Below are positions 27,306-36,619 of a stretch of 64,000 bases of DNA, piece by piece (the first letter of the stretch is position 1; every line of letters begins with the position of its first letter). Origin of the DNA: Clostridium sp. 'White wine YQ'. Its GTDB lineage: Bacteria > Bacillota > Clostridia > Clostridiales > Clostridiaceae. The notes below the pieces were generated by a model, which saw nothing but the letters and a program-made list of their open reading frames with translations, did not search any database and was not told the origin of the DNA. The stretch covers positions 2,340,082-2,404,081 of the forward strand of contig NZ_JAQYUU010000001.1 of assembly GCF_028728205.1 (NCBI RefSeq). Direction: 5' to 3'. A program made the translations under genes and the position numbers.

Positions 27306-28286
27306 ATGGGATTTTTTAACAACTCAAAGAAACAGAATATCGAAGAAGTTTATCAAACAACTAATGAAAATGTAGAGGTTACTCCAGTGGTGGAGAAAAA
27401 AGCTGACTCACAAGTTTTAACATCAATAAAAAGTGAAATCCAGTCACTTCAAGGGAATTCAGATACTTTTAATTCATCTATAAACAATATAGATAATACA
27501 TTAAGTTCTCTAGCAGATTCTTCAGTAAAACAAAGTCAAAACATATCAGAAGTTACTTCTTTTGTTGAGAACCTACGCTCATCAATGGAAGAATTAGCAT
27601 ATAACGTTACAAATGTTCACATAAAAGTTCTAGATACTGATGATGCTGCTGGAAAAGGTATCAGCACAATCACAACTCTAGACGGCTCACTTGAAGAATT
27701 AAAAAATGCATTCAATGTAAGTTCTTCTACTGTAAATGATTTAGTTGGCAAGCTAGAATATGTTAACTCAATTACAGATTCTATAAGTCAAATAGCAAAT
27801 CAAACCAACCTTTTAGCTCTTAATGCTGCTATAGAAGCTGCTAGAGCAGGAGAAGCTGGAAGAGGTTTCTCAGTTGTTGCAGGAGAAGTTAGAAAACTAG
27901 CAGAAAATTCAAAACAAGCTGTTCAAAGTATAACTAAATTACTTGAGGAAATAAAGGTTGACATAATAAGTGCATCTAATGCTATAAACGGAGGAAATGA
28001 TGCTCTAGTTTCTCAGGAAGAAGCTATTTCATCTACTAAAGATTCATTTAATAGCATAAAATCTTCTATTAATGATGCAACTCAAGAAATAGAGGTATTC
28101 GTAGAAAACCTTACTACTGTTGCTGCAAAAACTTCAGAAGCTACTGATCAAGTTAAAGACTTAGAAACATTAACTTTAGAAAATGCAGCTTTGACTCAAG
28201 AAATAGCAGCTACATTAAAAGAGGAAGCTCAATCTTCTTCAAGCATAAATGATGGTTTAAAGAGAATTGCTAATTTAATTGATTAG
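27306..28286 (+). CDS. Soluble methyl-accepting chemotaxis protein
   Basis: 326 residues without membrane segment or signal peptide. Residues about 35-320 form the long coiled coil of a chemoreceptor signalling domain. The hairpin tip reads [38 protein letters not shown] (165-202 region), the binding site for CheA and CheW. There is no recognisable sensor domain; the first 35 residues are polar. It may sense through a partner, for which the upstream DUF2225 protein is a candidate. GGAGG precedes the start. Confidence 0.9.
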   Translation: MGFFNNSKKQNIEEVYQTTNENVEVTPVVEKKADSQVLTSIKSEIQSLQGNSDTFNSSINNIDNTLSSLADSSVKQSQNISEVTSFVENLRSSMEELAYNVTNVHIKVLDTDDAAGKGISTITTLDGSLEELKNAFNVSSSTVNDLVGKLEYVNSITDSISQIANQTNLLALNAAIEAARAGEAGRGFSVVAGEVRKLAENSKQAVQSITKLLEEIKVDIISASNAINGGNDALVSQEEAISSTKDSFNSIKSSINDATQEIEVFVENLTTVAAKTSEATDQVKDLETLTLENAALTQEIAATLKEEAQSSSSINDGLKRIANLID

Positions 28287-28339
28287 CATATAAACAATAT
28301 ATATTATTTTATATAATTAAATTTTCCTTGGCAAAAAAT

Positions 28340-28369
28340 AAAAAGAGAAAGGTAACCCTTTCTCTTTTT
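28340..28369. terminator. Bidirectional terminator after the chemoreceptor gene
   Basis: Perfect 13-bp stem AAAAAGAGAAAGG (28340-28352) / CCTTTCTCTTTTT (28357-28369) with a 4-base loop, shared with the converging ArsR gene. Confidence 0.9.
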
Positions 28370-28380
28370 TATTTTAATTT

Positions 28381-28662
28381 TTAAGTCTCACAAATAGATT
28401 TTACAATTTTAATAATCTTTTCATTTTTTACCTTATAAATTATTTCTAGACCTTTTCTTTCTCCATGAATTATACCAGCTGCTCTTAGTTTTCCAAGGTG
28501 TTGAGAAACTGTTGATTGTGGCATATTTAAGCACTCTTGCATTTTGGACACATTACATCCACCGTGTTCTGCTAAGCCCTTTACTATGCATAACCTTACT
28601 GGGTGTGCTAAAACCTTTAATATCTCACATAGATCTTCCAATTCTTTATAATTTAATTCCAT
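28381..28662 (-). CDS. ArsR-family transcriptional regulator
   Basis: 93 residues from ATG 28662, preceded by GGGGTGAT; an ATG eight codons earlier lacks a ribosome site. Winged helix with LKVLAHPVRLCIVKGL, recognition helix MPQSTVSQHLGKLRAAGII and wing GERKGLEIIYKV. Cys residues occur in EDLCEIL, RLCIV, GGCNV, QECL and SICET, so metal or thiol sensing is possible. The ELCVCDL motif of SmtB/ArsR is not present. No transporter or reductase gene is adjacent. A likely operator lies upstream (28707-28734). Confidence 0.9.
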   Translation of the reverse strand: MELNYKELEDLCEILKVLAHPVRLCIVKGLAEHGGCNVSKMQECLNMPQSTVSQHLGKLRAAGIIHGERKGLEIIYKVKNEKIIKIVKSICET

Positions 28663-28706
28663 AATATCACCCCAACTAATCTCCATGTTTTTTTCTCATT
28701 GTAATC

Positions 28707-28734
28707 TAGTATATTCTTATACTATGATATACTA
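28707..28734 (-). promoter_or_regulatory. Candidate ArsR-type operator
   Basis: TAGTATAT (28707-28714) and ATATACTA (28727-28734) are perfect inverted repeats separated by 12 bases, 45 bases before the ArsR start. Autoregulation is inferred from position and symmetry only. Confidence 0.45.
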
Positions 28735-28765
28735 ATTTAACAGACAAGAAAAAAATCAAATAAAA

Positions 28766-29452
28766 TCAAAGTATTTTTATTGGATTAAAATCAATATAAT
28801 CGCATGAAGTCATAATATATTCAATTCCATCTTTTTCTCCACTTAGTACATTCCCTAATGAAGGTCCATGAAGATGTCCATATACAACTTTTTTAACTCC
28901 ATACTCTTTGAAAAGACTAACAAATCCAGATTCATTAAATTTCTCATTAGTTGGCGGGTAATGAATCATACAAATTATATTTTCAAAGCCTTTACTTTTA
29001 GCACTATCTAAAGACAATTTTAATCTTATAAGTTCTCTGTTATATATTTTTTCATCTTTTTGAGAGAATTTTTCACTACCTGGGCATATCCATCCTCTTG
29101 ATCCACAAATAGCCCATCCATCATATTCAAAAAAGTTATTCTGTATAAAATTCATATTATCATATAATGAATTTAATTTTTTTATTCCACCCCACCAATA
29201 ATCATGATTACCTTTAATTATCACTTTTCTTCCAGGTAATTCGTTTATCCAATTTAAATCCTCTAAGCTTTCGTCAGTTTTCATTGACCAAGATATATCA
29301 CCTGCGATTAAAACTGTATCTTCATTACTTACATTCTTAATCCAATTTTGTTTTATCTTTTCTTCATGCTTTATCCACTTATCTCCGAATATATCCATCG
29401 GCTTATCTGAATTAAATGATAGGTGTAAGTCTGATATTGCGTATAATGCCAT
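28766..29452 (-). CDS. Calcineurin-like metallophosphoesterase
   Basis: 228 residues. Metal-binding motifs in order: SDLHLSF (residues 7-13), IAGDISWSMK, IKGNHDYWW, MIHYPP, and YGHLHGPSL. This is the five-block signature of the calcineurin-like phosphoesterase family with two metal ions. No signal peptide, so it acts in the cytoplasm. The substrate is not known. It is followed by nothing on its strand until the ArsR gene, and its 5' end lies 26 bases after the FlhB-C-like gene, so the two may share a transcript. Confidence 0.88.
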   Translation of the reverse strand: MALYAISDLHLSFNSDKPMDIFGDKWIKHEEKIKQNWIKNVSNEDTVLIAGDISWSMKTDESLEDLNWINELPGRKVIIKGNHDYWWGGIKKLNSLYDNMNFIQNNFFEYDGWAICGSRGWICPGSEKFSQKDEKIYNRELIRLKLSLDSAKSKGFENIICMIHYPPTNEKFNESGFVSLFKEYGVKKVVYGHLHGPSLGNVLSGEKDGIEYIMTSCDYIDFNPIKIL

Positions 29453-29478
29453 GTTAAGTCACCCTTTACCTATTTAAT

Positions 29479-29742
29479 TTACTTTCGATTTTTATTATCT
29501 AAGTCTGTAATAAAAGCAATTACATGGGCTACAGCTTCATATAAATCATCAGGTATTTCATTACCTACATCAACATTGCAAAGTAAATCTGCTAATTCTT
29601 TATTAACTACTACTGGGACGTCATTTTCATGAGCTTTTTCAAGTATTTTCTCTGCTACATATCCCATTCCAGCTGCAGTAACCACTGGAGCATCATAATT
29701 CTCTTCATATTTTAAGGCAGCTACTTTTCTTTTATGATTCAT
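29479..29742 (-). CDS. FlhB C-terminal-domain-like protein (YlqH/FlhX-type)
   Basis: 87 residues. Matches only the cytoplasmic C-terminal domain of the export protein FlhB: AALKYEENYDAPVVTAAG, AEKILEKAHENDVPVVVNKELADLL, EIPDDLYEAVAHVIAFI. The autocleavage motif NPTH of full FlhB is not seen, as expected for this short homologue. In Bacillus the counterpart is YlqH. It lies eight bases after a FliK-like gene, a pairing also seen in Bacillus (YlqG/YlqH). No flagellar export genes are present in the window. Confidence 0.88.
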   Translation of the reverse strand: MNHKRKVAALKYEENYDAPVVTAAGMGYVAEKILEKAHENDVPVVVNKELADLLCNVDVGNEIPDDLYEAVAHVIAFITDLDNKNRK

Positions 29743-29749
29743 GGTTAGT

Positions 29750-31585
29750 CTACACCTTTCTATCTAAAATAACTAAATTTGTTGAATTGAAAAATTCCCT
29801 TGAATTTGTAAGATTAACCTCTTCAATGGATTGAGATACTACTACCTCACTATTATATCCTAGTGAATTCAATGCATTCATTAGATTCTTACTCTGTTTT
29901 TCAAAACTTTTAATATATTCTTCATTACATTTTAAATCAATATATAAGTTTTTGCCTTTTAAATTTAAGAAAGCATCTACCTTGCCCAAGTTAACTGTAT
30001 TAACGGATACTACCATTTTAATATTAGTAGAGTCTATTTTCTTACCTTTACCTCTCTCATCTTTGATAATTAGCTTACAATCATATTCTCTTTCCTTAAG
30101 CTTTAATGGAACATCCATATAATAATAGTTATTGCTAATTGAGTTAAATGTTTTAAATTCATTCAAATTATTTTTTATGAAGTCTAAAGCTTTTGTAAAT
30201 ACTTCCTTCTCGCTATCACCTGACTTAGTTGCTACAATTAATTCTCTTATTAAATTTTTAACTTCAATACTTTTTTCCCTAATTGAATCCTTAACTAGTT
30301 CATTTGTTGCCTTAATATTATTTTTTATCACTTCTTCATTTTTATCTGTGTCTAAAGAAAATATATCTTTTATTTCTTTAAATTCATCACTATCTACATT
30401 ATAACCTTTATGTTTAAGTTCATTTGCAATTTGTTTTAAATCTTTGGTATTTAAGTTTTCGATACTTTTATTATTGCCTTTTAAAAATGTTTCTACTTCT
30501 TCTTTAAAAATATCTTTTGTTAAAACCTTTTGAGAACCATCCTTCAGGTTCCCTTGTGAAACTTCTTCATCATCCGTAGCTATGGCTGCTTGCGTATCAC
30601 TTTTATTTAATAATGATTCACCTTTAATTATTTCTTGTTTTATTCCATCTATTATTTCTTCTTTTATTCTTACTTCTGCTGCAGTACTTTCCCCTATTTC
30701 ACCAGACATCTTTTTAAGGACATCAAGCATGCTGACTTTCTTTTCTTGAACATTATTTGCATAAATCTCTTTAGGTAAAATAGTTCGATTATTTTTTGGT
30801 TCCCCAGTATCACTATTACTTTTATCAATATTCACAGAATTATTATTGACACTTTCATCTAGTGTCTCAAAATTCGAATTCTTTTCTATTTGTCCATTAA
30901 GGAGCATTTTTTCGATTGATTTTCCATTCTTAAATAAGTTATTATAACTTTTTATATTTTCTTCAGTTAACTCAATGTTATTTTCTACCATTGTTAATAT
31001 ATCACTATGATCTATATTCTTAAATTCTTTAAAAAATCCTTCCAACGCGGTTCTTACTTCCAAAGCTTTTGGAGTACCATCTGAAATATTTTTACTAGCC
31101 AAAAAATTATTAATAAATTCATTAATCTCATCACTATTAACTTTTGATTGGTCATTAAAATAAAATATTGAAGAAAATTTTAATATATTCTCCCTCGTTA
31201 ATGGTATATTAAATTTCACTAAATTCTTTAAAACGTCAATATCATTTTTAGCCAATCCTTCAGATTTAATTAAAGCTTGCAATGGATCCTGTTCATGGCT
31301 TGTACCTTTATTTTCATCTGCTACTAATTTCAGCTTAAGTTTTCCCTGGTCAAACCCCAAAACTTGAAATTTCAAGAGCCTGTCTAATTGCTCTGGAGTT
31401 AGTTCTCCATCTAACTGCGCAAGGAACTGCCAACCATCTAATAATTTAATTGTAAATTCACCTTTACCATCACTATTCTTAATTATTCTACCAGAAAATT
31501 TTTCTCCTACTTCAAAAGTTAACTTCGAAGATAGTCTTTTAGCTCCTACAGAATAAACAGAATTTATATTCCAAACTCCAGGCAT
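29750..31585 (-). CDS. FliK-like (YlqG-type) hook-length-control-related protein
   Basis: 611 residues. The N-terminus (about 20-100) looks like a small beta domain (KFSGRIIKNSDGKGEFTIKLLDGW). A long, charged, Asn/Lys/Glu-rich middle is probably disordered or coiled. The C-terminal about 120 residues carry the FliK-type pattern: MVVSVNTVNLGKVDAFLNLKGKNLYIDLKC and KNLMNALNSLGYNSEVVVSQ. FliK measures hook length and interacts with FlhB-C; here the partner-like small FlhB-C gene follows directly. Whether the pair still serves flagella cannot be told from this window. Confidence 0.75.
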   Translation of the reverse strand: MPGVWNINSVYSVGAKRLSSKLTFEVGEKFSGRIIKNSDGKGEFTIKLLDGWQFLAQLDGELTPEQLDRLLKFQVLGFDQGKLKLKLVADENKGTSHEQDPLQALIKSEGLAKNDIDVLKNLVKFNIPLTRENILKFSSIFYFNDQSKVNSDEINEFINNFLASKNISDGTPKALEVRTALEGFFKEFKNIDHSDILTMVENNIELTEENIKSYNNLFKNGKSIEKMLLNGQIEKNSNFETLDESVNNNSVNIDKSNSDTGEPKNNRTILPKEIYANNVQEKKVSMLDVLKKMSGEIGESTAAEVRIKEEIIDGIKQEIIKGESLLNKSDTQAAIATDDEEVSQGNLKDGSQKVLTKDIFKEEVETFLKGNNKSIENLNTKDLKQIANELKHKGYNVDSDEFKEIKDIFSLDTDKNEEVIKNNIKATNELVKDSIREKSIEVKNLIRELIVATKSGDSEKEVFTKALDFIKNNLNEFKTFNSISNNYYYMDVPLKLKEREYDCKLIIKDERGKGKKIDSTNIKMVVSVNTVNLGKVDAFLNLKGKNLYIDLKCNEEYIKSFEKQSKNLMNALNSLGYNSEVVVSQSIEEVNLTNSREFFNSTNLVILDRKV

Positions 31586-31647
31586 AGTAATCCTCTCCTA
31601 AAAAATTAATATACAATATATATCGTATAAAATTATAAAAAATTGAA

Positions 31648-31705
31648 AGAGGATACACTTAAGATTTTAATATAAAGACGTTATATATTCCTAAAGTGAT
31701 CCTCT
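31648..31705 (-). terminator. Terminator after tyrS
   Basis: AGAGGAT-A-CACTT (31648-31660) pairs with AAGTG-ATCCTCT (31694-31705), one bulged base, with an A/T-rich loop. On the minus strand it is followed by TTTCAATTTTTT. It separates tyrS from the FliK-like gene. Confidence 0.6.
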
Positions 31706-31721
31706 AATATTTGAATAAATT

Positions 31722-32942
31722 TTATTCTACAACTATCCTATTGTAATTCTTTTTACCTCTTTTAATTAATGCAGAACCTTCTTTCACATCCTCTTCAGAA
31801 AATTCTCTTTTAAAGTCTAAAACTTTTTCTCCATTAAGGGTTAATCCACCTTGTTCAACTAATCTTCTTCCCTCTTTCTTTGAAGGTATAATCGCAGTTT
31901 CTACAAGTAAATCTAAAAGAACTTTTCCAAAAGCATCTTTTCCTACTGTCACTGTTGGAACATTACTTAAGTTATTTCCTGATCCAAATAATGCTTCTGA
32001 TGCTTCTTTAGCCTTCTGAGCCTCTGTTTCACCGTGTACCAACTTTGTAATTTCATAAGCTAATACTTTTTTAGCTTCATTAATTTCTGCATCTTTTAAA
32101 CTACCTAAACGTCTTACTTCTTCCATAGGTAAAAATGTAAGAAGTGCTAAGCACTTTTGAACATCAGAGTCCCCAACATTTCTCCAGTACTGATAAAAGT
32201 CATATGGAGAAGTTTTTTCTGGATCTAACCATAACGCACCATTTACTGTTTTACCCATCTTTTGGCCTTCACTGTTAGTTAATAGGGTGCATGTCATTGC
32301 AAAAGCATCTTTAGCTGATTTTCTTCTTATAAGTTCAACTCCAGCTATCATATTTGACCACTGGTCATCTCCACCTAATTGCATTTTGCAATCATATTCT
32401 TTATTTAATACATAAAAATCATATCCTTGCATAAGCATATAATTAAATTCAAGAAACGACAACCCTTTTTCTAGTCTTTGTTTAAAACACTCTGCAGTAA
32501 GCATTCTATTTACAGAAAAATGAGTTCCTACTTCTCTTAAGAAGTCTACATAATTTAAGTTAAGTAGCCAATCAGCATTATTTACTATTAAAGCTTTTCC
32601 ATCTTCAAAGTCAATAAACTTTTCCATTTGTTTCTTTATAGATGTTACGTTATGCTCTATTTGTTCTTTAGTAAGCATCTTTCTCATATCTGTTTTCCCA
32701 CTTGGGTCACCAACCATTGCTGTACCACCACCCAAAAGTGCTATAGGTCTATGTCCAGCCTTTTGCATGTGTGCCATAAACATCATGGCTATAAAATGCC
32801 CAACATGTAATGAATCTGCTGTAGGGTCGAATCCTATATAAAAAGTTATTTTTTCCTTCTCTAATAATTCTCTTGTTTCTTGTTCATGAGTAAATTGTTT
32901 TATATACCCACGATCCATAAGTTCGTCTAAAATCATTGCCAT
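31722..32942 (-). CDS. tyrS: Tyrosyl-tRNA synthetase
   Basis: 406 residues. Charges tRNA-Tyr. HVGH (HIGH motif) at residues 46-49 in [13 protein letters not shown], tyrosine pocket with [28 protein letters not shown] signature ([10 protein letters not shown]), and a C-terminal S4 RNA-binding domain ([15 protein letters not shown]). Unlike leuS and trpS here, no T-box motif is visible in the 220 bases upstream. AGGAGG lies before the start. Confidence 0.97.
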   Translation of the reverse strand: MAMILDELMDRGYIKQFTHEQETRELLEKEKITFYIGFDPTADSLHVGHFIAMMFMAHMQKAGHRPIALLGGGTAMVGDPSGKTDMRKMLTKEQIEHNVTSIKKQMEKFIDFEDGKALIVNNADWLLNLNYVDFLREVGTHFSVNRMLTAECFKQRLEKGLSFLEFNYMLMQGYDFYVLNKEYDCKMQLGGDDQWSNMIAGVELIRRKSAKDAFAMTCTLLTNSEGQKMGKTVNGALWLDPEKTSPYDFYQYWRNVGDSDVQKCLALLTFLPMEEVRRLGSLKDAEINEAKKVLAYEITKLVHGETEAQKAKEASEALFGSGNNLSNVPTVTVGKDAFGKVLLDLLVETAIIPSKKEGRRLVEQGGLTLNGEKVLDFKREFSEEDVKEGSALIKRGKKNYNRIVVE

Positions 32943-33061
32943 TATACTTCCTCCTAATAAATGCGCATATATACCTAGTATATAAATAATTCAATATTTT
33001 ATCAACAAATTCTGATACTAAAAAATGGTCAAGGCGATTATTTCTTTGTGAGTAAAATAAA

Positions 33062-33134
33062 AAAGCCCTCTTACAGGCTTTCTACTAAGTTACATCCATT
33101 TTCTTTGATTGATAATATTTAAAATAGATGTAAC
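33062..33134. terminator. Two hairpins in the gap before tyrS
   Basis: AAAGCC/GGCTTT (33062-33081) is a short hairpin. Next to it GTTACATC (33089-33096) pairs with GATGTAAC (33127-33134), reinforced by ATTTT/AAAAT. They probably end the transcript of the P-loop gene on the minus strand. A small leader role for tyrS is not excluded. Confidence 0.45.
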
Positions 33135-33166
33135 CTAGTTTTATATTAAAGAAATTGTTTTCAAAT

Positions 33167-33589
33167 CTAACTATAGCTATAACTATATTGCCTTATAAAT
33201 TCAGGCACGTCATTACAATTATGATTTAAGTTTACAAAAAACTTAACTCCAAACCTCCTACTTAAATTTCTCATCTTTTCGAATAATAACTCAGCTCCAT
33301 TAAGTTCATTACCTCTAACAATGTTTGAAAGACCATCTACATAAATATATTCGATGTCATAGTTTTCGGAAATTAGACCGCATAAAAAACCATAAAAGCT
33401 TTCGTAATCCTTTAAAGTAAAATCTTCAGTTGATATAAACCGTATTTTTCTATTTAGTGATAACATTGTCCTGTTATCATCATCAATAAATACCGAATCT
33501 CCTTTAGCATCTTCTAAATTGTCATTTGCTAAGTTTATAAGTTTTTTGGTTTTTCCTGATCCTCTTTCGCTGCAAAATACTTGAATCAT
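33167..33589 (-). CDS. Small P-loop protein of unknown function
   Basis: 140 residues from ATG 33589, preceded by GGGGTGG. ERGSGKTKKLINLA near residue 10 is a Walker A loop. IEYIYVDGLSNI near residue 90 fits a Walker B strand. The end, VKFFVNLNHNCNDVPEFIRQY, could be a sensor strand. The size is minimal for a P-loop fold. No family name is recognised; a twitching- or plasmid-type function is not indicated. It follows the AlbA_2 gene on the same strand with a 50-base gap. Confidence 0.65.
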   Translation of the reverse strand: MIQVFCSERGSGKTKKLINLANDNLEDAKGDSVFIDDDNRTMLSLNRKIRFISTEDFTLKDYESFYGFLCGLISENYDIEYIYVDGLSNIVRGNELNGAELLFEKMRNLSRRFGVKFFVNLNHNCNDVPEFIRQYSYSYS

Positions 33590-33617
33590 TCTTACCACCC
33601 CTTATATTTATTTAATT

Positions 33618-33641
33618 GGTATAGGGGTAAAGCCCTACACC
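33618..33641 (-). terminator. Small hairpin after the AlbA_2 gene
   Basis: GGT-A-TAGGG (33618-33626) pairs with CCCTA-C-ACC (33633-33641) with one mismatch; it touches the stop codon. Weak, without a long T-run. Confidence 0.3.
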
Positions 33642-34795
33642 TAATTTTCACAAATTGACCATCCTGGAAAAATGACTTTAAAAACTTCTTCAATCCTAGA
33701 GTTAACAAACTTTACTCTACCCTTACCATAAAAGGCTTTTTTCATTATATTAAATCCATCCACGCCTTGTGAGAAGCGCTTATGTTCATCTAAAGTAATC
33801 ATTTTTTCATATAACCATATATTCCTTTTTAAGTAGCTAAAATTATCTTGATAAACTTTTGGATATAGGAGGTTTCCTGGACTCATTACCTCAATAGATT
33901 TATGACCTATAACTACATCTATTCCTCTATTTATATGAGTATAATCTCTATATAATACCGCGTTTTTTAAAGCCTCAAGTATTGGCTGTTTAGGATATTC
34001 GTTTGGTAAAACCTCATTAATCTTCTTTTCACTTTCATCTATTATATTCATAAGGTTACCTGAAATAACTACTGTTTCTTCCTTATTTTCTTTGCTTAAT
34101 ACCCTAATTGTAACAATATTATTTGGTATGTATAAATAATTTATATCTGAGAAAACTAATAATCCACCTAGTGAGCAAAAATAATTATCGGAATCACCAT
34201 CTCTTACTATTATTGATGCACTTTCCAAAAGGAATTCTCTATTTTCATCATTTATGATTATTCCCTTCTTTTGAAAATATTTATCTACTAATTTCATATT
34301 TAAAGCACTAATATTACTACGTATAAGAGGAAATGCCTCTAAAACTATGTTCAAGTTCTCTTGAAAAGCTGATAATAATTCCTCTTTTCTCATGACATCT
34401 GTTGTAGACCCTCTCCTTATATAAAATGCTCCATTTTCTCTTATTTGATATGGTTTTTGCTGCCCATCATATATAGTTATTACTCCTATATTCTTTTTTT
34501 CAACCTCAAAAAAATCTACTTTTATAGGAATTGGAGTTTCACATCTAGATGCTACTATTTGCTGAATTTGCTCTTCACTAAAAATATATTCTTTCTCAAT
34601 ACCAATAATATTTTTAGTTTTATCCTCAACTCCAACAATTAAGTATCCTCTTCCCCCTTTAGAGTTTGCAATAGCGCAAATATCCTTAGCAAGCTCCTTT
34701 TTGCCGCTATCTGTGCCTATATCTATCTTTTGCTTAAAGTCTAACTTTATTCCCTCTTCTTGTTTAATAAGGGTCATTAATTTTCTTCTATCCAT
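33641..34795 (-). CDS. AlbA_2 (Schlafen-like) putative DNA-binding / regulatory protein
   Basis: 384 residues. Residues about 10-130 match the AlbA_2 domain (EEGIKLDFKQK, KKELAKDICAIANSKGGRGYLIVGVED, AFYIRRGSTT). The C-terminal half resembles the ATPase-like region often attached to it (NEYPKQPILEALKNAVLYRDYTHINRGIDVVIGHKSIEVMSPGNLL). Such proteins are variously described as transcriptional regulators or conflict-related. No partner clarifies the role. It is preceded by its own promoter region of 138 bases. Confidence 0.75.
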   Translation of the reverse strand: MDRRKLMTLIKQEEGIKLDFKQKIDIGTDSGKKELAKDICAIANSKGGRGYLIVGVEDKTKNIIGIEKEYIFSEEQIQQIVASRCETPIPIKVDFFEVEKKNIGVITIYDGQQKPYQIRENGAFYIRRGSTTDVMRKEELLSAFQENLNIVLEAFPLIRSNISALNMKLVDKYFQKKGIIINDENREFLLESASIIVRDGDSDNYFCSLGGLLVFSDINYLYIPNNIVTIRVLSKENKEETVVISGNLMNIIDESEKKINEVLPNEYPKQPILEALKNAVLYRDYTHINRGIDVVIGHKSIEVMSPGNLLYPKVYQDNFSYLKRNIWLYEKMITLDEHKRFSQGVDGFNIMKKAFYGKGRVKFVNSRIEEVFKVIFPGWSICEN

Positions 34796-34933
34796 AACTT
34801 TTCCCCTTATATCCTTCTTATATTCATTATATTATATAATATAAATAATTTATATAAAAAGTCTACTAATATAAAATAAAAAGTGATTAAAAGTAATTTA
34901 AATTACTATTAATCACAATTTTAATAAACTCTT

Positions 34934-35425
34934 TTATCTAAAATTTACAAACTGAACTGCTATGCCAAAATCCTTCTGTTTTACTAGTCCAATCACTTCC
35001 TGTAAATCATCCTTATTCTTTCCTGTTACTCTTAGCTGATCTTCCATTACTTGTGTTTGAACTTTAATTTTAGATTCCTTAATTGAACTTTGAATCTCTT
35101 TTGCTTTTTCTTTAGAAATTCCATTTATAATATTAGCTGTAACTTTTACTGTTCCTAAACTAGCATTATCAATTTTGCCAATATCAATGGCTTTAGGAGA
35201 AACTCCTCTCTTAACAAATTTAGCTTTTAATATTTCTATAACTGTTTTCAACTTATATTCATCTTCTGAATGTATTTTTATTTCATCCTTTAATAACTCA
35301 ATAGAAGTTTTGCTTCCTTTAAAATCATATCTTTGACTTATTTCCTTTAATGATTGATTTACAGCATTATCTACTTCTTGCATATCAACCTGTGAAACAA
35401 TATCGAAAGAATAACTACTTGCCAT
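34934..35425 (-). CDS. YajQ-family nucleotide-binding protein
   Basis: 163 residues from ATG 35425, preceded by AAGGGGGAAG; the open frame reaches 23 codons further but that part has no ribosome site. [24 protein letters not shown] at the start, [20 protein letters not shown] and [19 protein letters not shown] strings ([13 protein letters not shown]) are hallmarks of YajQ. Family members bind cyclic di-GMP in Xanthomonas and nucleotides or RNA elsewhere. Cytoplasmic. A four-base gap follows the GerC gene region on the opposite side. Confidence 0.92.
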   Translation of the reverse strand: MASSYSFDIVSQVDMQEVDNAVNQSLKEISQRYDFKGSKTSIELLKDEIKIHSEDEYKLKTVIEILKAKFVKRGVSPKAIDIGKIDNASLGTVKVTANIINGISKEKAKEIQSSIKESKIKVQTQVMEDQLRVTGKNKDDLQEVIGLVKQKDFGIAVQFVNFR

Positions 35426-35497
35426 ATTTCTTCCCCCTTGGTAAATTATTGATGTTATATTAAATAGTTTAAAATATTTATTATGTATATTCAATAG

Positions 35498-36616
35498 TTA
35501 TAGAGAATTCTTTGTTTTTGAGGTTCCTTCAATATTTAAATCTACATCAACTATTAAATCTGTTAATCTAATAGGATCTTCAATTTCTACTTTAGAGTAT
35601 TTTTTACTTAATTTACTCTCTACTTGGAATATATCAATATTTTGGTTTTTGTATACACTAAATACTTGTGAAAGATGCTTTCTTATATTTTCTGCTTCCC
35701 AAGTTTTAATATAATTAATAACATTTTCATCTACTATGAGTTTTCCTTGAGCTTCTGCTATAGATGCATTTATTATTATTTTTTTTAAAAGTCTTACCCT
35801 TTGGCCATCATACTGAATATCAGTTTTAGTTTTACTTTTTAAAATTTCTAAAGTTACAAAAGTATCTCTATCTTGTGGATTTCTTACTTCAAGAGTGCCA
35901 GACTTTACATTATCTCTTAAAAAATTGAAGCTCAGACCTTCATCTTCATTAATATTTTGTACAAGTCTATCCCCTTTAAATACACCTCCACCAGAAAGTT
36001 CTAGCTTTTTCCCTACAATATCTTCTTTAAACCTTAAGCCTCCTATTACAGTTGTTCCGTTACCTGCCATCCGCTCAGTTAAATAATCACTTGTATTCAT
36101 GTACAATACTGTAGGAGTTGTTTTCATTTTCTGTGTTAATTCATTTAAATATAGCCCTAGATATTCATCATTATCTCCAAACTTAATTAATGGGTCTAGT
36201 GATCCATAATACACAAACATATCTGGTTTTACTAATAGTTCTTGGTCTTTTTCTATTAAATCTATGTGTCTTTTTAAGCCCTTTCTTGCAGCATTTTCTG
36301 TAAATATATATGCTCTATTTTGGGTAAAATTAATTTTGTATGAGGAACTTCTCCCAACATCCCGAATTGCCTCAAGAAAAGTCTTTCCTGTACCCGCATA
36401 GACTATTCTCTTACCTTTATCAGAACTTTCATTTGTGTTTCTGTAAGGATTTATACATTCCAAATATATTACAACATTATCAAACGGATCCAAGTCTAAA
36501 ATTGCCGAAGTCACAAATGTAACCTTATTTATATCTCTATAGTTATAGCATCCTGTAGATGCTGCCATAAGAATCAATGTCATTACTAATCCTATTATCT
36601 TCTTTAGTTTTCTCAC
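35498..36616 (-). CDS. gerKC: Spore germination lipoprotein, Ger(x)C family
   Basis: 372 residues. Lipoprotein signal with lipobox AASTGC, Cys 23. The GerC family pattern includes CYNYRDINKVTFVTSAILD, the central FTQNRAYIFTENAARKGL, and EVQGKLIVDE-type C-terminal strands. GerC subunits sit outside the inner spore membrane as part of the nutrient germinant receptor with GerA and GerB. It lies three bases after the GerA gene. Confidence 0.9.
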   Translation of the reverse strand: MRKLKKIIGLVMTLILMAASTGCYNYRDINKVTFVTSAILDLDPFDNVVIYLECINPYRNTNESSDKGKRIVYAGTGKTFLEAIRDVGRSSSYKINFTQNRAYIFTENAARKGLKRHIDLIEKDQELLVKPDMFVYYGSLDPLIKFGDNDEYLGLYLNELTQKMKTTPTVLYMNTSDYLTERMAGNGTTVIGGLRFKEDIVGKKLELSGGGVFKGDRLVQNINEDEGLSFNFLRDNVKSGTLEVRNPQDRDTFVTLEILKSKTKTDIQYDGQRVRLLKKIIINASIAEAQGKLIVDENVINYIKTWEAENIRKHLSQVFSVYKNQNIDIFQVESKLSKKYSKVEIEDPIRLTDLIVDVDLNIEGTSKTKNSL

Positions 36617-36619
36617 TAT

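Noticed and set aside
33641..34795. AlbA_2 and P-loop genes as a defence system
   Set aside because: No nuclease, toxin or other defence gene is adjacent and the neighbours are housekeeping genes; the domains alone do not show it.
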